The notes: generated from the letters alone by a model not told the origin. Positions 47,251-58,479 are shown, numbered from the stretch's first letter. The stretch is 64,000 nucleotides of DNA from Cepaea nemoralis (GCA_014155875.1 JACEFZ010028120.1:43501-107500), one strand, 5' to 3'. Program-made: numbers and translations.

Positions 47251-47928
47251 CAATGTATTGTGTGATGAAAGGTATCATTAGCATATGATTTAGGTAACTT
47301 ATTAAATGAAATTGTGTGAAAACATAAACTGATTGTGTACAAATTTAAAGGTTAATCATCATGTGTTCGATATTATCAGAATCTCAACATCTATCACAAT
47401 CACGGCAGTATGTGTGCAAAAACAATTTTTTTTTCTCGCACAACAATTAGAGGTTAAGCTAGAATCGTGGAGCGCAGCACAGCCAGAAACGATAGAAAAG
47501 GGAAGACAAGACGACATTGACATTCATTGACGTTCATTCAGAATATCATACGATCATATCATCTACATTAATCATTATCATTTATGCCACATTTGAACTT
47601 TGCCATTCGTTGAAACATTGTTATCTCAATTAACCACATGTATGACACATTCCATGCATGTTGCTAAAATTGTGATGTTCTAATAAACAGAAACATCAGT
47701 ATAAAAGCGAGGCGATCAGTCGTTTGTACGGAAGGACAGCGGCGAAACATCCCAAGGGCCAGATTTTGCTACAAGATTAGATGAGTATATTTTTCTCTAA
47801 TTTTGATATGCACCCTTAACTTCGCACTCTTTTTCAGAAAAGCTTGTAAATATTTAACATACGAGAATTGTGAAATTGTATTTGAAAAATATTTTGCTAA
47901 TAATTGTCTGATAACATAAGGCCTCATA
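47251..47928 (+). other. Remaining leader of element 2
   Basis: AT-rich untranslated sequence up to the gag ATG. Confidence 0.5.
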
Positions 47929-48481
47929 ATGTCATCATTAAATGACTTCATCCAGGCTGGTAAAGCACTAGAGTATACTGGAGACAAACTAGAGAAATGG
48001 GCAAATGAAAGATACAAAGGAGAAACAGACAAATTGAGGGATGAAAGAGCAAGGGAAAGGCAACATCAAAAAGAGATGAAGGAGTTGGAAGAAGCCACAA
48101 AACAGAAGGAGTTGGAAACAGAAGCAGATAGAAATGGACGATGCCACCAAGCATAAACAGATAGAGGTGGAGTCACAAACGAAGTTAAAGATGAAAGAAA
48201 TGGAGATTGACTCCAACACCCAGATAGCCTCTACAAAGTTAAAAAGCCAAGAAGAACAAAATAAATTCTCCAAATATAAAGGGCTGATCAAGCCATACAG
48301 TCAAGGCGATTCAATATCAGCTTGGACTGAGAATGTAGAATTTCAACTGAGAACTCAGAAAATACCATTAGATGATTGGGCAATGATCTACATGAGAAAC
48401 CTCAGTGGGGAGCCATTAAAGGTCATAGAATCTATACCATAAGAACTAAGAGGTAACTATCAGTACATTCATGATAGAATT
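47929..48481 (+). pseudogene. gag: Gag N-terminus and coiled coil, element 2
   Basis: ATG 47,929 gives MSSLNDFIQAGKALEYTGDK, the shared Gag start, then a charged coiled coil to about 48,150. A frameshift near 48,125 moves the reading to the frame 48,134-48,442 (KYKGLIKPYSQGDSISAWTE, DWAMIYMRNLSGEPLKVIE, the beginning of the capsid-like part). That frame has a single TAA at 48,440-48,442 and continues without shift into the next ORF. Confidence 0.85.
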
Positions 48482-49810
48482 ATGCAGCATTTTTTGCTCG
48501 ATGCTCCTGGATATCGTATCCAGTATTCACAAATAAAACCCAAGCCAACAGAAACGTTCTTAGATTACGTGTCAAACGTTCAGAGTATATTTAATAAATG
48601 GCTGAGAGCAGCGAAAGTTGGTAAGAACTTTGATAAATTACAGGACTTGATGGTGATGGATAAGGTCATATCCACCGTTCCTACCTCATTTGCCAAGTTC
48701 CTGCAACAAGCAGACATTGAATCTATCGAACAGCTCGAAAAACGAGGTTCTGCTTATTTTTCGTCCAACAGGGACGTATTTAAAACATCAGTACATGACA
48801 CTGAGATTACTGCTTTTGTCAAAAACATACCAAGCAGGCCTTACAAGCAGAAAGACTATCAAAATAAAAATAAACCATATCAGAAGCCACCACAATGTGG
48901 ATACTGCAAATTGTTCCATCCGCAGTACTCCATTTGTGATAAGAGCCCCTCTTATCCTGCTCATCTAGAAATGATGATAAAAAAGCAGCAAGACAAGCGA
49001 AACTCTTATAAACGTGCTGTTAAATGCTTCTTTTGTTCAAGTTATGGCCATTATAGTTCTAAGTGTTTGGGCAGACAACGAATGAAGGCAAACAATGCCT
49101 TACTCATCGATACGTCATCAGACGATGACAGTGTGATTGACTCTGAACTTGAAAATGTATTACCAACTAGTGAATGTGAGAGTGTGAGTGCAGCTACGGA
49201 TATTTTAGACTTTAATAAGTGTGACACGTGTCACCAGTTTCATACAGATGGCAAATTGAAATGTGGGCACTTGGTACCATGTTCCAACGAAGATGCCAAT
49301 GCAGCGTTAGCCTACAGAGGCAAGTTACAGTTCTACGATGCACTGGTCAATGAACAACCATGCCATTGTTTGCTGGATAGCGGAAGCACTCTACTTGGGG
49401 TAAAAACAGACCTAGTTAAGCCAGAAGATTATACGGGCGAGTTTGTAAAATGCCGCACGTTCTCTGGCAACATAGAGAAATATCCACTGGCAAAAGTACG
49501 CATAAACACCCCGTTCAAAAATCCCTGTACTGAATTAATTTTGGGATGTTTACCATCGTTAAAAGAGTGTACTAATGAAGAGATGTTAGCCTGGAAAGAA
49601 ACAAACACGGCTAATGCTGTAACGCGGTCAGATACTGAAACACATTACAGTGACCTACAAAACGAAATGTTACAGTTGTTAACACCCACAGGTGCAAGTA
49701 ACAGTGCTACTCGACAAGAATTCATCGAAGCACAACGCAACGATCAAACTATTACACCTTATTTTAAACTGTTAGGTGAGCGAGCGAAAGTTACGAAGAA
49801 TGCATCGTAG
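48482..49810 (+). CDS. gag-pol: Gag capsid end, zinc knuckles and protease, element 2
   Basis: 442 codons. Capsid-like part with YRIQYSQIKPKPTETFLDYV and GSAYFSSNRDVFKT. Then an unusual knuckle CX2CX3HX5C (CGYCKLFHPQYSIC), a canonical CX2CX4HX4C knuckle (CFFCSSYGHYSSKC), a third Cys/His cluster (CDTCHQFHTDGKLKCGH) and the aspartic protease (CLLDSGSTLLGVKTDLV, DSG at about 49,375; end ELILGCLPSLKEC). The last part (TRQEFIEAQRNDQTITPYF) is the pre-integrase linker. It ends at a TAG (49,808) that is in frame with the following integrase. Confidence 0.88.
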   Translation: MQHFLLDAPGYRIQYSQIKPKPTETFLDYVSNVQSIFNKWLRAAKVGKNFDKLQDLMVMDKVISTVPTSFAKFLQQADIESIEQLEKRGSAYFSSNRDVFKTSVHDTEITAFVKNIPSRPYKQKDYQNKNKPYQKPPQCGYCKLFHPQYSICDKSPSYPAHLEMMIKKQQDKRNSYKRAVKCFFCSSYGHYSSKCLGRQRMKANNALLIDTSSDDDSVIDSELENVLPTSECESVSAATDILDFNKCDTCHQFHTDGKLKCGHLVPCSNEDANAALAYRGKLQFYDALVNEQPCHCLLDSGSTLLGVKTDLVKPEDYTGEFVKCRTFSGNIEKYPLAKVRINTPFKNPCTELILGCLPSLKECTNEEMLAWKETNTANAVTRSDTETHYSDLQNEMLQLLTPTGASNSATRQEFIEAQRNDQTITPYFKLLGERAKVTKNAS

Positions 49811-50284
49811 TATTTTAAAGTACATAACGGAATCCTCATGCGTTATTACACATCAAATAACCATGAGATTCAGCAAACGGTGTTACCTGTAAAACACCGA
49901 CAAAATGTGCTGCACATTGCACACGAGTCACCGTTTGCTGGACATTTAGCCTATGATAAAACGAGAGCCAGAATTTTGGCACATTTTTACTGGCCTAAAT
50001 TTTGTAGCGACATTAAATTGTTCTGTCGATCATGTACTATTTGTCAACATTTAGTAAGAAAGGGGAAGCATGCAACAGCCGAGGTCCAGCGTTCGATTTT
50101 GGCTTCTAGACCATTTGAAAGTGTAGCGGTAGATATTGTTGGACCCCTGTATCAGGTGTGGAACAAAGGAAACCGTTTTATACTTACTCTCGTGGATCTC
50201 TGTACAAGGTGGATCGAAGCGGTACAACTAAAAATACATCACCTCCAAAGATGTAGCAAATGTGTTTTTACACCTATTTTGTAG
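49811..50284 (+). pseudogene. pol: Integrase N-terminal half, element 2
   Basis: In frame with the previous ORF after one stop codon. Zinc-binding HHCC domain: HIAHESPFAGH and CRSCTICQ around ARILAHFYWPKF. The catalytic core starts with VAVDIVGPLYQVW (first Asp) and FILTLVDLCTRWIEAV (second beta strand). A frameshift between about 50,230 and 50,262 moves the core into the next frame. Confidence 0.9.
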
Positions 50285-51029
50285 ATTTGGCTTTCCTCGT
50301 ACCATTTTGAGCGACCGAGGAACCCAATTTATTTGGGCTGCGATGCAAGCCCTAACAAAATTGCTAGGGATAGAACAGCATTTTTGTACACCGTATCACC
50401 CTGCGAGTAATGGGATTATAGAGAAAATTAACGGGGATCTAAAGCATATGCTGGCTAATGTAACAACTGAGAACCCATCTGATTGGGACATACTCCTACC
50501 AGCAGTGCTATTTGCCCATCGAGAAATTCCGCACTCACGTACGGGTTTCTCACCTTTTGAATTAGTTTATGGGGCGAACCCTCGTGGACCCCTAACAATC
50601 TACCATCAGCTGATTACTAGCTCAGTAGATAATCCAACAGCAGTAACACCATATGAGATGGTAACGGAAACACGCAATAGAATAATGAAGGCGTGCCAAA
50701 TAGCTAAAGCTCTTTGGAGAGAAAAGGTCAGATGTACCGCGAATTATGCAAACAAGGGGGCTAGAACCCTACACCTTGAACCCAATCAAAAGGTGCTACT
50801 TTTACTACCAGATAAACGTAATTTGTTACTAACATCATGGCAAGGGCCATTCAAAGTCGAACGACAAATATCAGATGTCGACTATGAAATATCGATAAAG
50901 GGAAAATTAAAGATATTTCATATCAACATGCTAAAACCCTATTTCTCACGACAAGAACTACCGACAGACAACAGAGTGCATCTACACCAGTTAACCGGAC
51001 GACAGACGTACACAACACAACTACACTAG
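50262..51029 (+). CDS. pol: Integrase core and C-terminal domain, element 2
   Basis: 255 codons. FGFPRTILSDRGTQFIWAAM supplies the second catalytic Asp, YHPASNGIIEKINGDLKHML the Glu. Conserved core end PHSRTGFSPFELVYGANPRG. C-terminal domain with NQKVLLLLPDKRNLL, SWQGPFKVERQISDVDYEI and FHINMLKPYF, a GPF/Y-module as in Ty3/gypsy integrases. The frame then drifts; the linker to RT (51,030-51,230) is in another frame. Confidence 0.92.
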   Translation: MFLHLFCRFGFPRTILSDRGTQFIWAAMQALTKLLGIEQHFCTPYHPASNGIIEKINGDLKHMLANVTTENPSDWDILLPAVLFAHREIPHSRTGFSPFELVYGANPRGPLTIYHQLITSSVDNPTAVTPYEMVTETRNRIMKACQIAKALWREKVRCTANYANKGARTLHLEPNQKVLLLLPDKRNLLLTSWQGPFKVERQISDVDYEISIKGKLKIFHINMLKPYFSRQELPTDNRVHLHQLTGRQTYTTQLH

Positions 51030-51501
51030 GTAGGGCGACAGATCATGACGACATCGCATACACACCTAGCCAGCAAACAGTCCACACAGCTAGTACAACA
51101 ACAGTACTTAATCAGACGGATGACGACGGAATAGAACTACCAGTCCCAACAGTCGACACGACAGGGACAATTGATAGCATACGGATAGAACCCAAACTGA
51201 CAGACGACGAACGACAACAACTGTCAGAATTAGTAACTGAGTACAAGGACATTTTCTCTGACATCCCAGGTAAGACTGACAGAATAGAACACTCTATAAT
51301 TCTGACTGATAGCACACCTATCAAATGTCGACCTTATTCCATCCCATTGAGTTACCGGGAAAATCTCGACAATGAATTGTTAAATCTTGAGTCGAGTGGA
51401 ATAATTCAGAAATCTCAGTCAGAATATTCTTTTCCTATAGTCTTAGTCAGAAAAAGGACTCGACTATTCGTCTCTGCGTCGATTATCGGCGCTTAAACAA
51501 C
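51030..51501 (+). pseudogene. pol: Linker and RT fingers of element 2 (frameshifted)
   Basis: A second frame carries EYKDIFSDIPGKTDRIEHSI and RPYSIPLSYRENLDNELLNL, followed by ESSGIIQKSQSEYSFPIVLV: the standard N-terminal RT fingers of Ty3/gypsy. A one-base shift near 51,449 (AGAAAAAGG) changes to the frame of the next ORF, which already holds CVDYRRLNNV before its first ATG. Confidence 0.85.
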
Positions 51502-52629
51502 GTGACAAAGGTTGACGCAGAGCCTATTCCATCTTGTGACGACCTAATCCTTGACATGTCAACATCCCGTATCTTTTCGAAACTAGATCTCACGAAAGGT
51601 TACTGGCAGGTCCCGATGAAAGTAGACTCTATTCCTTTAACAGCTTTCTCTATTCCTTTAGGCCTGTATGAGTGGCGCTCTCTTCCTTTCGGTCTTCGAA
51701 ATGCACCAGCCACTTTTGTCCGACTAACTAGGGATCTTCTCCACGGAGTGACCAATACATCGACTTATATTGATGACATTTATATCCATACAGCAGACTG
51801 GACAACACACCTACTGAAACTGCGACATGTCTTTGATAGACTGCGATTATTTGCTCTTACAGTGAAACCCACCAAAGTGGAGTTGGGAATGGAAGAAATT
51901 GATTTTTTAGGCCATACAATCACCAGAGGCCAACTAAGAACTTATGATAAAATAGTGACCAAGATTCTCAATCTAACTATGCCTACGACCAAGAAACAGG
52001 TCCGTAGCTTACTTGGTCTGGTCAATTATTACAGCAAATTTATACCAAATTTGGCTGAAATCACCAGTGTTTTTTCCAATGTATTAAAAGCATCTGTAAA
52101 ACTTGATGTGATGGATGCAAAGTTAATTGGTGCGTTATCAAAATTGAAACATTTATTTAGCGTTCCACCTATATTGCGTTTGCCTAACGTCAATCTTACG
52201 TATTTCCTCTGTACAGACGCAAGTTCAATTTCCATATCTGGAGTCCTAGGCCAATTTTATGAAGGCAAGTTCCAACCAATAATCTACGTGAGTCATAAGA
52301 TCAGTCTGGCTGAGGCAAGATACTCAGCATCTGAATTGGAAGCGTTAAGCGTGATATATTGTATCAGAAAACTTAATCGATTCCTGGCGGGTACAGAGTT
52401 TGTTATCGAAACCGATAATTCGCCTCTTACGGTAATGCAAACAGGGGTTCATCGGAACAACATAATTTACAGATGGTCCTTGATTTTGCAAAATTATGCC
52501 TTTACTATTAAACATTTGAAGGGCAGTTTAAACTCTTTAGCTGATACATTGAGTAGACCTTCTCGTATTGAAATACCTGAAATAGGAGGAGAGAGCGACC
52601 GTACATCACCAGAAACATTGACACTGTAA
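51502..52629 (+). CDS. pol: Reverse transcriptase palm and RNase H, element 2
   Basis: 375 codons from the first ATG, though the domain starts upstream. RT motifs: FSKLDLTKGYWQVPM (first catalytic Asp), LPFGLRNAPATFVRL, TYIDDIYIH (YxDD), VELGMEEIDFLGHTI, KKQVRSLLGLVNYYSKFIP (connection). RNase H: FLCTDASSISISGVLGQF, ASELEALSVIYCIRKL, FVIETDNSPLTVMQ, NSLADTLSRPSR. Ty3/gypsy type throughout; active-site residues present. No integrase follows; the stop at 52,627 ends coding. Confidence 0.92.
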   Translation: MTKVDAEPIPSCDDLILDMSTSRIFSKLDLTKGYWQVPMKVDSIPLTAFSIPLGLYEWRSLPFGLRNAPATFVRLTRDLLHGVTNTSTYIDDIYIHTADWTTHLLKLRHVFDRLRLFALTVKPTKVELGMEEIDFLGHTITRGQLRTYDKIVTKILNLTMPTTKKQVRSLLGLVNYYSKFIPNLAEITSVFSNVLKASVKLDVMDAKLIGALSKLKHLFSVPPILRLPNVNLTYFLCTDASSISISGVLGQFYEGKFQPIIYVSHKISLAEARYSASELEALSVIYCIRKLNRFLAGTEFVIETDNSPLTVMQTGVHRNNIIYRWSLILQNYAFTIKHLKGSLNSLADTLSRPSRIEIPEIGGESDRTSPETLTL

Positions 52630-54502
52630 TTGCTTAGTGCCCTATGTCGTGATTGTGAACACTTAAGTGCGTTATCATCGCCAGTCGCTTACATTTATGT
52701 AATATAAATTTTGTCAGCATTAGTGGTATGAACAGACGCATTTGTGAATTGTCTACACCACTACCACTTATATAACCCTTGAGTGGATCGAAATTTGAGA
52801 CTTGAACCTACACCAACCATTAGCATACCTTTAGTATGAACATTAACCAGGACATGAGCATAAATCAGACTTTGTCTACCTGAACGTTGTTTTCGAGGAC
52901 ATTCTACAGAGAACACGGCTCGAACATCACTCCTGGATGTAAATTAGTTGGTGTAGTTAGTTAATATTGATTTGTGATATGTATATAATATGTTTTTATA
53001 AACAGTCGCGTGTAACTTCATATTGTGTAGAAATATTAGAATTAATTATTTAAAGATTTACCATATAACATTATTTAGGACATGTATACTTATAATTTAC
53101 CTATAGTTAGTTAAGAACCTAGTGAAGTTAACAATGACATCATATTACTTTAATTTATCACCAGTTAAACACATTTAGTTAGATAAGTTAGTTAAAACAT
53201 CACTTACAAATTAACACCATCATTTAATAATTTAGATCATGTTAGATACTAAAACACTTTAATGTAAATAACCCACTTTTCTTAAATTAAATTAATTAGT
53301 TAGATTATTTCCCTTGGATAAATTTAGAACAGTGCACCAACTCATAATAGTTTAGTTAGAACAGGGTTTACAATAGGATTGGAGTAACTAATCCGTTTCA
53401 ATCATGTATATTTGTATAAATAATTGACGAGTGCATAAGGACGGCACAGTCATTTGGCTCTAAGACGCTTGTAAATTCAGCCAGAACATTTAATGTATAT
53501 AATTTTGGTTCATGCATTTATTAATTTGTGAACCAGATTGTAATGACGACCCAATATTTTAAAACCAATTTTGAATGAAAGTTGAACGAAAGATGCGTGA
53601 ATGAGAGAGAAAAGAGAACGAAAGATGCGTGAATGATAGAGAGAAATAAATTAAATTAGGAGAGTGAGAGAGATGTAGCGGTAATTTTTTCACCGCTTAA
53701 AACGATTTATTTTGACTTGTCTGTGTCAATCTGTGTAACCAATGTGTTGTCTATTTTTATAAGTGTGTAGTAGCCATACTTTAATGTTAAACATAGGGAA
53801 CGTATTTTGAGCATCTTAAAACGGCTCTGTAGACATAAATTAGCATAACACACCTAGTTGTGACTGCAGTAAACCGCTTTACTGCGCTCGAAATAATACA
53901 CACACGGAAATTAGAAACGCATACACATGTCAGTTAGTTAAGTTTATTGTAGTCTATTAGAGGACACACAACCAACCAGAAAAACAAACACAAAATCGTG
54001 CATACACCATTACTTTCAAAGAACCATAACTATTTCAACAGGGGACACAATAATATCTCTAAAAATACCTTAATGTAACACTTAAAGATTCTTTCACAAG
54101 CGGAAGCTAAAAGGTGAAGAGTTGCACATAGAACACGCATACGAGTTGGGGAAATTATTATATGAGAGCATGAACATTTTATTGTCCATGTTTCGCACTC
54201 TTGATAGAGGCAAGTTGTTGGGGTTGTTAATTTTGGACAATCGGAGGACAGGCCATATGGCATGGTTCCGGATCATACAATTCTCGTAAATATAATGACA
54301 GTTTAAAGCCAACTGTACTAGTGGAATGAGCTACTCAATTATCCAAGTGAAGAAATACAAGAGTGTGACGAAGGAAATGAGAGATCTTGTCCTATCCCCA
54401 TAAGAAAAGTAGAAAACTCATCAAGTCTTCGACAAAATTAGACAGCCAATTTTTGTAACATTACTTGTGTTACCCCCACAACTTAAAAGTTTGAAACACA
54501 AC
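52630..54502 (+). other. 3-prime noncoding part of element 2
   Basis: 1.9 kb with no pol-like or envelope-like frame. AT-rich; a short imperfect duplication GAACGAAAGATGCGTGAATG at about 53,585-53,635. Minus frames near 54,030-54,312 lack any recognised domain. Confidence 0.6.
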
Positions 54503-54520
54503 AGGGGAGGAATGAGAGCC
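54503..54520 (+). promoter_or_regulatory. Polypurine tract of element 2
   Basis: AGGGGAGGAATGAGAGCC directly before the 3-prime LTR. Confidence 0.85.
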
Positions 54521-55151
54521 TGTCAAAGACTTGAGAGGAAGCTCTAAGCTCTGAGAGAGCTAAAATAGAGCTTATTAGGGGACAGGTGACGTAATAAGAC
54601 AGGAGACCAGACAGGAGAGACACCAACGCTATAAATAGCTATAACGGGACACACTTGTGTCAACAAGAAGGGAAACCAGTGCAATTGAGCTGGTGTTACC
54701 CAAGAACCGGGGAAACCTAGCTCACGAGGTGAGGACCACGTAACTGTGGTCAACACAGCCCAGGGCCCAGCACGTAAACCAAACATTGCACGCTGAGCTG
54801 AATTGCTAGTGGCTGAACACGCCACGCTCAGCGAGCGGAGACAGGACCGAGACGGCGTCGGAATCAGACGTGTATTCCGCTAGGAAGACTTTGTAGTTAT
54901 AAACGACAGTATAATAGTATAATAGCCTAGCTTAGCTTCAGTGATTATAATAATTATATCATCCTCTCATCCCATCTTATCATCATCACATTATAAGATG
55001 TTTAATACCGTTGTGGTATTCCGCTCGTGGAGCCTTTGTATAATCTGCTCCGAATAAACATGTATCCTTTTGCAAACGAGACGAGTTGTCACTTTCGTTT
55101 AGTGCAAAAGAAGAGAATCCCCGTATGCCTGTCGCAAGTGGGTTGCTGACA
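54521..55151 (+). repeat. 3-prime LTR of element 2
   Basis: 631 bp, about ten differences from the 5-prime LTR. TATAAATA at 54,630-54,637 and AATAAA at 55,053-55,058 are conserved. Confidence 0.92.
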
Positions 55152-55690
55152 CTATGCACTACAACATGTACTAAAATCAAAGGCGCTATCTCGTAACACC
55201 AAGATCACAATATACAAAACACTGATCAGACCAGTTGTGCTGTATGGCTCTGAAACCTGGAGTACACTGAAAGAAAACGAAGCCATGCTATAAACCTTTG
55301 AGAACAAAGTTTTAAGATGCATCTTTGGACCCATTAGGGATACACAAAGTGAAGAGTGGAAAAGAAGAAGTAACAAAGACATTTATGATCTGTTTACGTG
55401 CCCGCTAATCACTGGTATCATGAAGGCTAATAGATTACAATGGCTGGGGCATATAGAAAGAAGGAAGATAATAGGGAAACAAAACTCGCTTACACTCAGG
55501 AAATAAATGACCGTAGACCCCGAGTAGACCAAGAAGGCGGTGGAGAGATAATATATATATACAGACCTACAAGCACTTGGAATCAACGACTGGCAAGGGA
55601 AGGTCAACCAGAGAGACGAATGGAGACGGACTGTATCTGCAGCAAAGAACATCACTGGCTCGGAATGCTGAAGAAGAAGAAGATATTCTT
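55152..55690 (+). pseudogene. LINE I, RT C-terminal part (resumes after element 2)
   Basis: Right after the TSD the LINE frame continues: RNTKITIYKTLIRPVVLYGS, ETWSTLKENEAML, a stop, ENKVLRCIFGPIRDTQSEEW, ITGIMKANRLQWLGHIERRK, then further shifts and a WRRTVSAAKN-type end and a (GAA)n tail near 55,670-55,680. It is the 3-prime part of the LINE at 44,793-46,260. Confidence 0.85.
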
Positions 55691-56640
55691 TAACCTCTTC
55701 CAAGTAATCGTTGACTTTGACTTTGGCAGTGCCCGGGTCTGGCAACATTGGTATCAAATTCAACTTCTCTATGGCTTACATCTATATCTATATATGTATA
55801 TATTGCCGTGTGTATTTTCTTAAGCATTAGTGCAAGCCTAGAATTGTCCGTGTCTTATGTGTATCTGGATATGTACAATGTTAAACTGACTTATGTTCAC
55901 TCACCATAACATCTGAGTACAGCAATGAAAGCCAGAAATACACAAAGTCTGAGAGGCTGCATGTTGTCGTGTGTTCTATCCGAATGAGACAAATAGCAAC
56001 GAAAGACAGATGATCAATAATCGGGGGGAAAGAATTGTATGTGCATAACTAATATACATCAGAAAGCGGTTTCTAAACAGCTTCATCACATTGTAATGAG
56101 ATTTTATAAAAAATATATTTATAAGTACAACAAACAGTTCCAAAAGTCATTTGGCGTCGATTGTATAACTAGTTGTCCTACGTATTGTCATCGTGACTTA
56201 CGAGTGAGACAGCCCCACTCTATATGTAGATATGGAGGACATTATACGCGATTGAATACGTCCGCAAAAGCTTTAACATGAAACATAGACACGACAACGA
56301 ATTGCCTGTTTTCGAATGGTCAAGACATTCTGAACTTCCACCTTCACAATTATTTCCTCATAATATTGTTCAGAATATCACAGTTTTTTTTCTTGTATCG
56401 TCGTACACATTTTTCACATAATATGACCATGCATGTACAATCTGGACTTTTTATATTATGATAGTTTTATCTTTTCTTTTCAGAAGTGTATGTACGTTTC
56501 TTTTATTAGTAAGCTCCTGAATTATTTTGTGTAGTCATTTAGTATTTGTACTATTGAGTTGTTTTTCAATTTCTGTTTAGTTTTTTTCACAAGCCATACT
56601 TACTTTGCCTATATACACAATGTTCTGACTTTTCTGTGAA
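55691..56640. other. No feature seen
   Basis: AT-rich with short TA runs; only small frames without recognised content. Confidence 0.5.
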
Positions 56641-57240
56641 TGTCTTATTATTTTTCAGGATTATTTGTGTTGCGTCTTCTTGTTTCCATTAGTCGTAAAA
56701 TGTCTTCGGTCATCCATTTCTTTAGACCTAAATTCTTTAATTTTGGGATAGTAGTTTCTGCAACCAAACTGATTGCATTTTTCAACATTTCACATTGATC
56801 ATCTACACATTGAAATAAGATCTCTAGACCAGACAATATATCAAATCTTTTATTTACTTCTATGTTAAAATTGTCTTTCATTTCCATGTCATTTGTCAAT
56901 GTACACAGACCATATTTAGTGTTTCCTGGTATATACTTCTTTTTACTTAACGTCGCCTTCAATTTGCCGGTACTCTAATCTCCAATCACTGTGATTCTAC
57001 GCATTTGGATCTCTTTTTGCTACTGTTAACGCATTTCAAAACCTTCTGCTAATCAGGATGTAATAATTCCGGTTTCTAATCCTGCTGTCAGGACTCCTCC
57101 ATGTCCATAATCTTCTTGTATGTTGCTTATACCAGGTGTTTCCGACAATAGGTTCATGCTCTTTTGCCCATTCTACAATTCTTTATCCTCACTCAGTTTG
57201 TTCTCCAAAACCATGTTTACCTACTATGGTGAGGTTCTTG
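56641..57240 (-). pseudogene. LINE F fragment: endonuclease end and linker
   Basis: The minus frame 56,962-56,648 holds the linker (KYGLCTLTNDMEMKDNFNIE, KNLGLKKWMTEDILRLMETR). Upstream, broken frames at 57,240-57,040 read HGFGEQTE, RIVEWAKEHE, NTWYKQHTRRLWTWRSPDS, the second half of an apurinic endonuclease. Same family type as 35,786 and 39,577. Confidence 0.75.
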
Positions 57241-57289
57241 CAATGTTGTCTGTTTACTTCATGCCCCTTACCTTTTCAAAAAATGTGTA

Positions 57290-57860
57290 ATAGTTTTTAC
57301 TGAGTCTTTAGCGAGGCTAGTCTCCTGCAGGCCAGCAATATTACTGTTAAGACGATTGAGTTCGGCATCAATCACAGCCTTTTTGCTCACGTCGTCAATA
57401 TTCGTCAGGTCAGTGGAAAATCCTGGACGCATGGTTCTTTCGTTCCATATTGCAAGCCTAAGCTTGAAGTTTCTATTATTCTTTTTAGTAGTACCTGGTG
57501 CATTGGTTTTACAGCTTGCGCTTCAGATTTTGTCCTATCCCCAAGCACACACTAAAGCAATCAGTCTATGGGGGATCAGCACCCAACTCTCTGGGGGTTG
57601 TCCAGCTTGAGGCGGGCGGTAGCTGATCAGTAACACATGTAGTTGTCTTTTACCGTCAGAGGCAACCCGTGGCGCACTAAGTCTACGCCAATCGGCAAGG
57701 TCTTATAACTCGTAACTTCTACCTCTCACTTTGATTCCGAGACTGGTTAAGACCAGGGATGGAGTATTACCTCACTATAGCATAAAGCTTGGGCTGAAAT
57801 ATATAGACCATGTGTTGCCCATGAAGCATGATCCCTCTTTACGCCTGCATTGTTAAATCC
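57290..57860 (-). pseudogene. 5-prime fragment of a LINE G relative
   Basis: About 85-90 per cent similar by eye to 17,290-17,790, covering the 5-prime region and the start of the endonuclease ORF. It lies directly next to LINE F, making a chimeric or nested arrangement. Confidence 0.75.
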
Positions 57861-57889
57861 AGCGGAAAGATAACCCAATCCATCCGGAA

Positions 57890-57975
57890 CAAGACAAGAG
57901 ACTTAAGCTGCCGGATCAGCAAAGCAATGCTCTAACTATCCGCATGTCGGATCTTCAATCCTATACCAGCTTCCA
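57890..57975 (-). mobile_element. tRNA-like SINE head
   Basis: Minus strand: TGCGGATAGTTAGAGCATTG (box A-like), CTTTGCTGATCCGGCAG, then CTTAAGTCTC as a decayed box B. Resembles a tRNA-derived SINE of a different type from the two SINEs at 35-37 kb. Boundaries unknown. Confidence 0.4.
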
Positions 57976-58479
57976 ACAAATGTTTAGGGCCTGATCTGCC
58001 CTGCCATGACATTTTGTCTTTAGGTTGAATGTCCTCGCTCCAGGATAAGACTTATAACCTCCCAATTGCGCTCCTCCACCCGACAAGATATGGAGTGTCG
58101 TGTTTGGTAAGCGCGGCCTAAGATTCAGCGCTGACAGAAAGGAGGTAGTACCGTCTACTGTTATACGGTAGCTCAGTCATAGCTGACCAAGACCTGACAC
58201 ATGTAGAGTGATACAACACTGCTTCTAATACCAGAAAGCTAAAACACTGCCTGATTCTGCATTGAAAAACAAAGAAAAAAAGAAATGCGAACACGTGTCC
58301 CGAGTCTCGACAACTTCCTTTACTAGCATGTGACGTAAGTTAACAATGACGTGTCAACTTAACCCACCTTACCCCCATTCGACACACGAGTGAACTGTCC
58401 ATTCTTACATTGTCTTGCTATTTCCATTCAAGCTACATTCGTTGTTATCGTCACAGTTGTATGCTTAATTTCTTTTGAC

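Larger units (their letters stand above)
46261..55151 (+). mobile_element. LTR retrotransposon, element 2: Gmr1-like Ty3/gypsy with IN before RT
   Basis: The LTRs 46,261-46,891 and 54,521-55,151 (631 bp each, TGTCA...TGACA perfect inverted ends) are flanked by the 4-bp TSD CTAT (46,257-46,260; 55,152-55,155). Domain order: gag, protease, integrase (HHCC and D,D,E), reverse transcriptase, RNase H. The RT is of Ty3/gypsy type but integrase precedes it, the Ty1/copia-like order described for Gmr1-like elements. Around ten differences between the LTRs suggest a recent insertion, yet a few stops and frameshifts break every ORF. Inserted inside LINE I. Confidence 0.92.

Noticed and set aside
52630..54520. 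Envelope gene in element 2
   Set aside because: No long sense frame, signal peptide or membrane segment in the 1.9-kb 3-prime region.
57890..57975. Functional tRNA gene
   Set aside because: Box B is decayed and no complete cloverleaf can be drawn; a SINE head is more likely.
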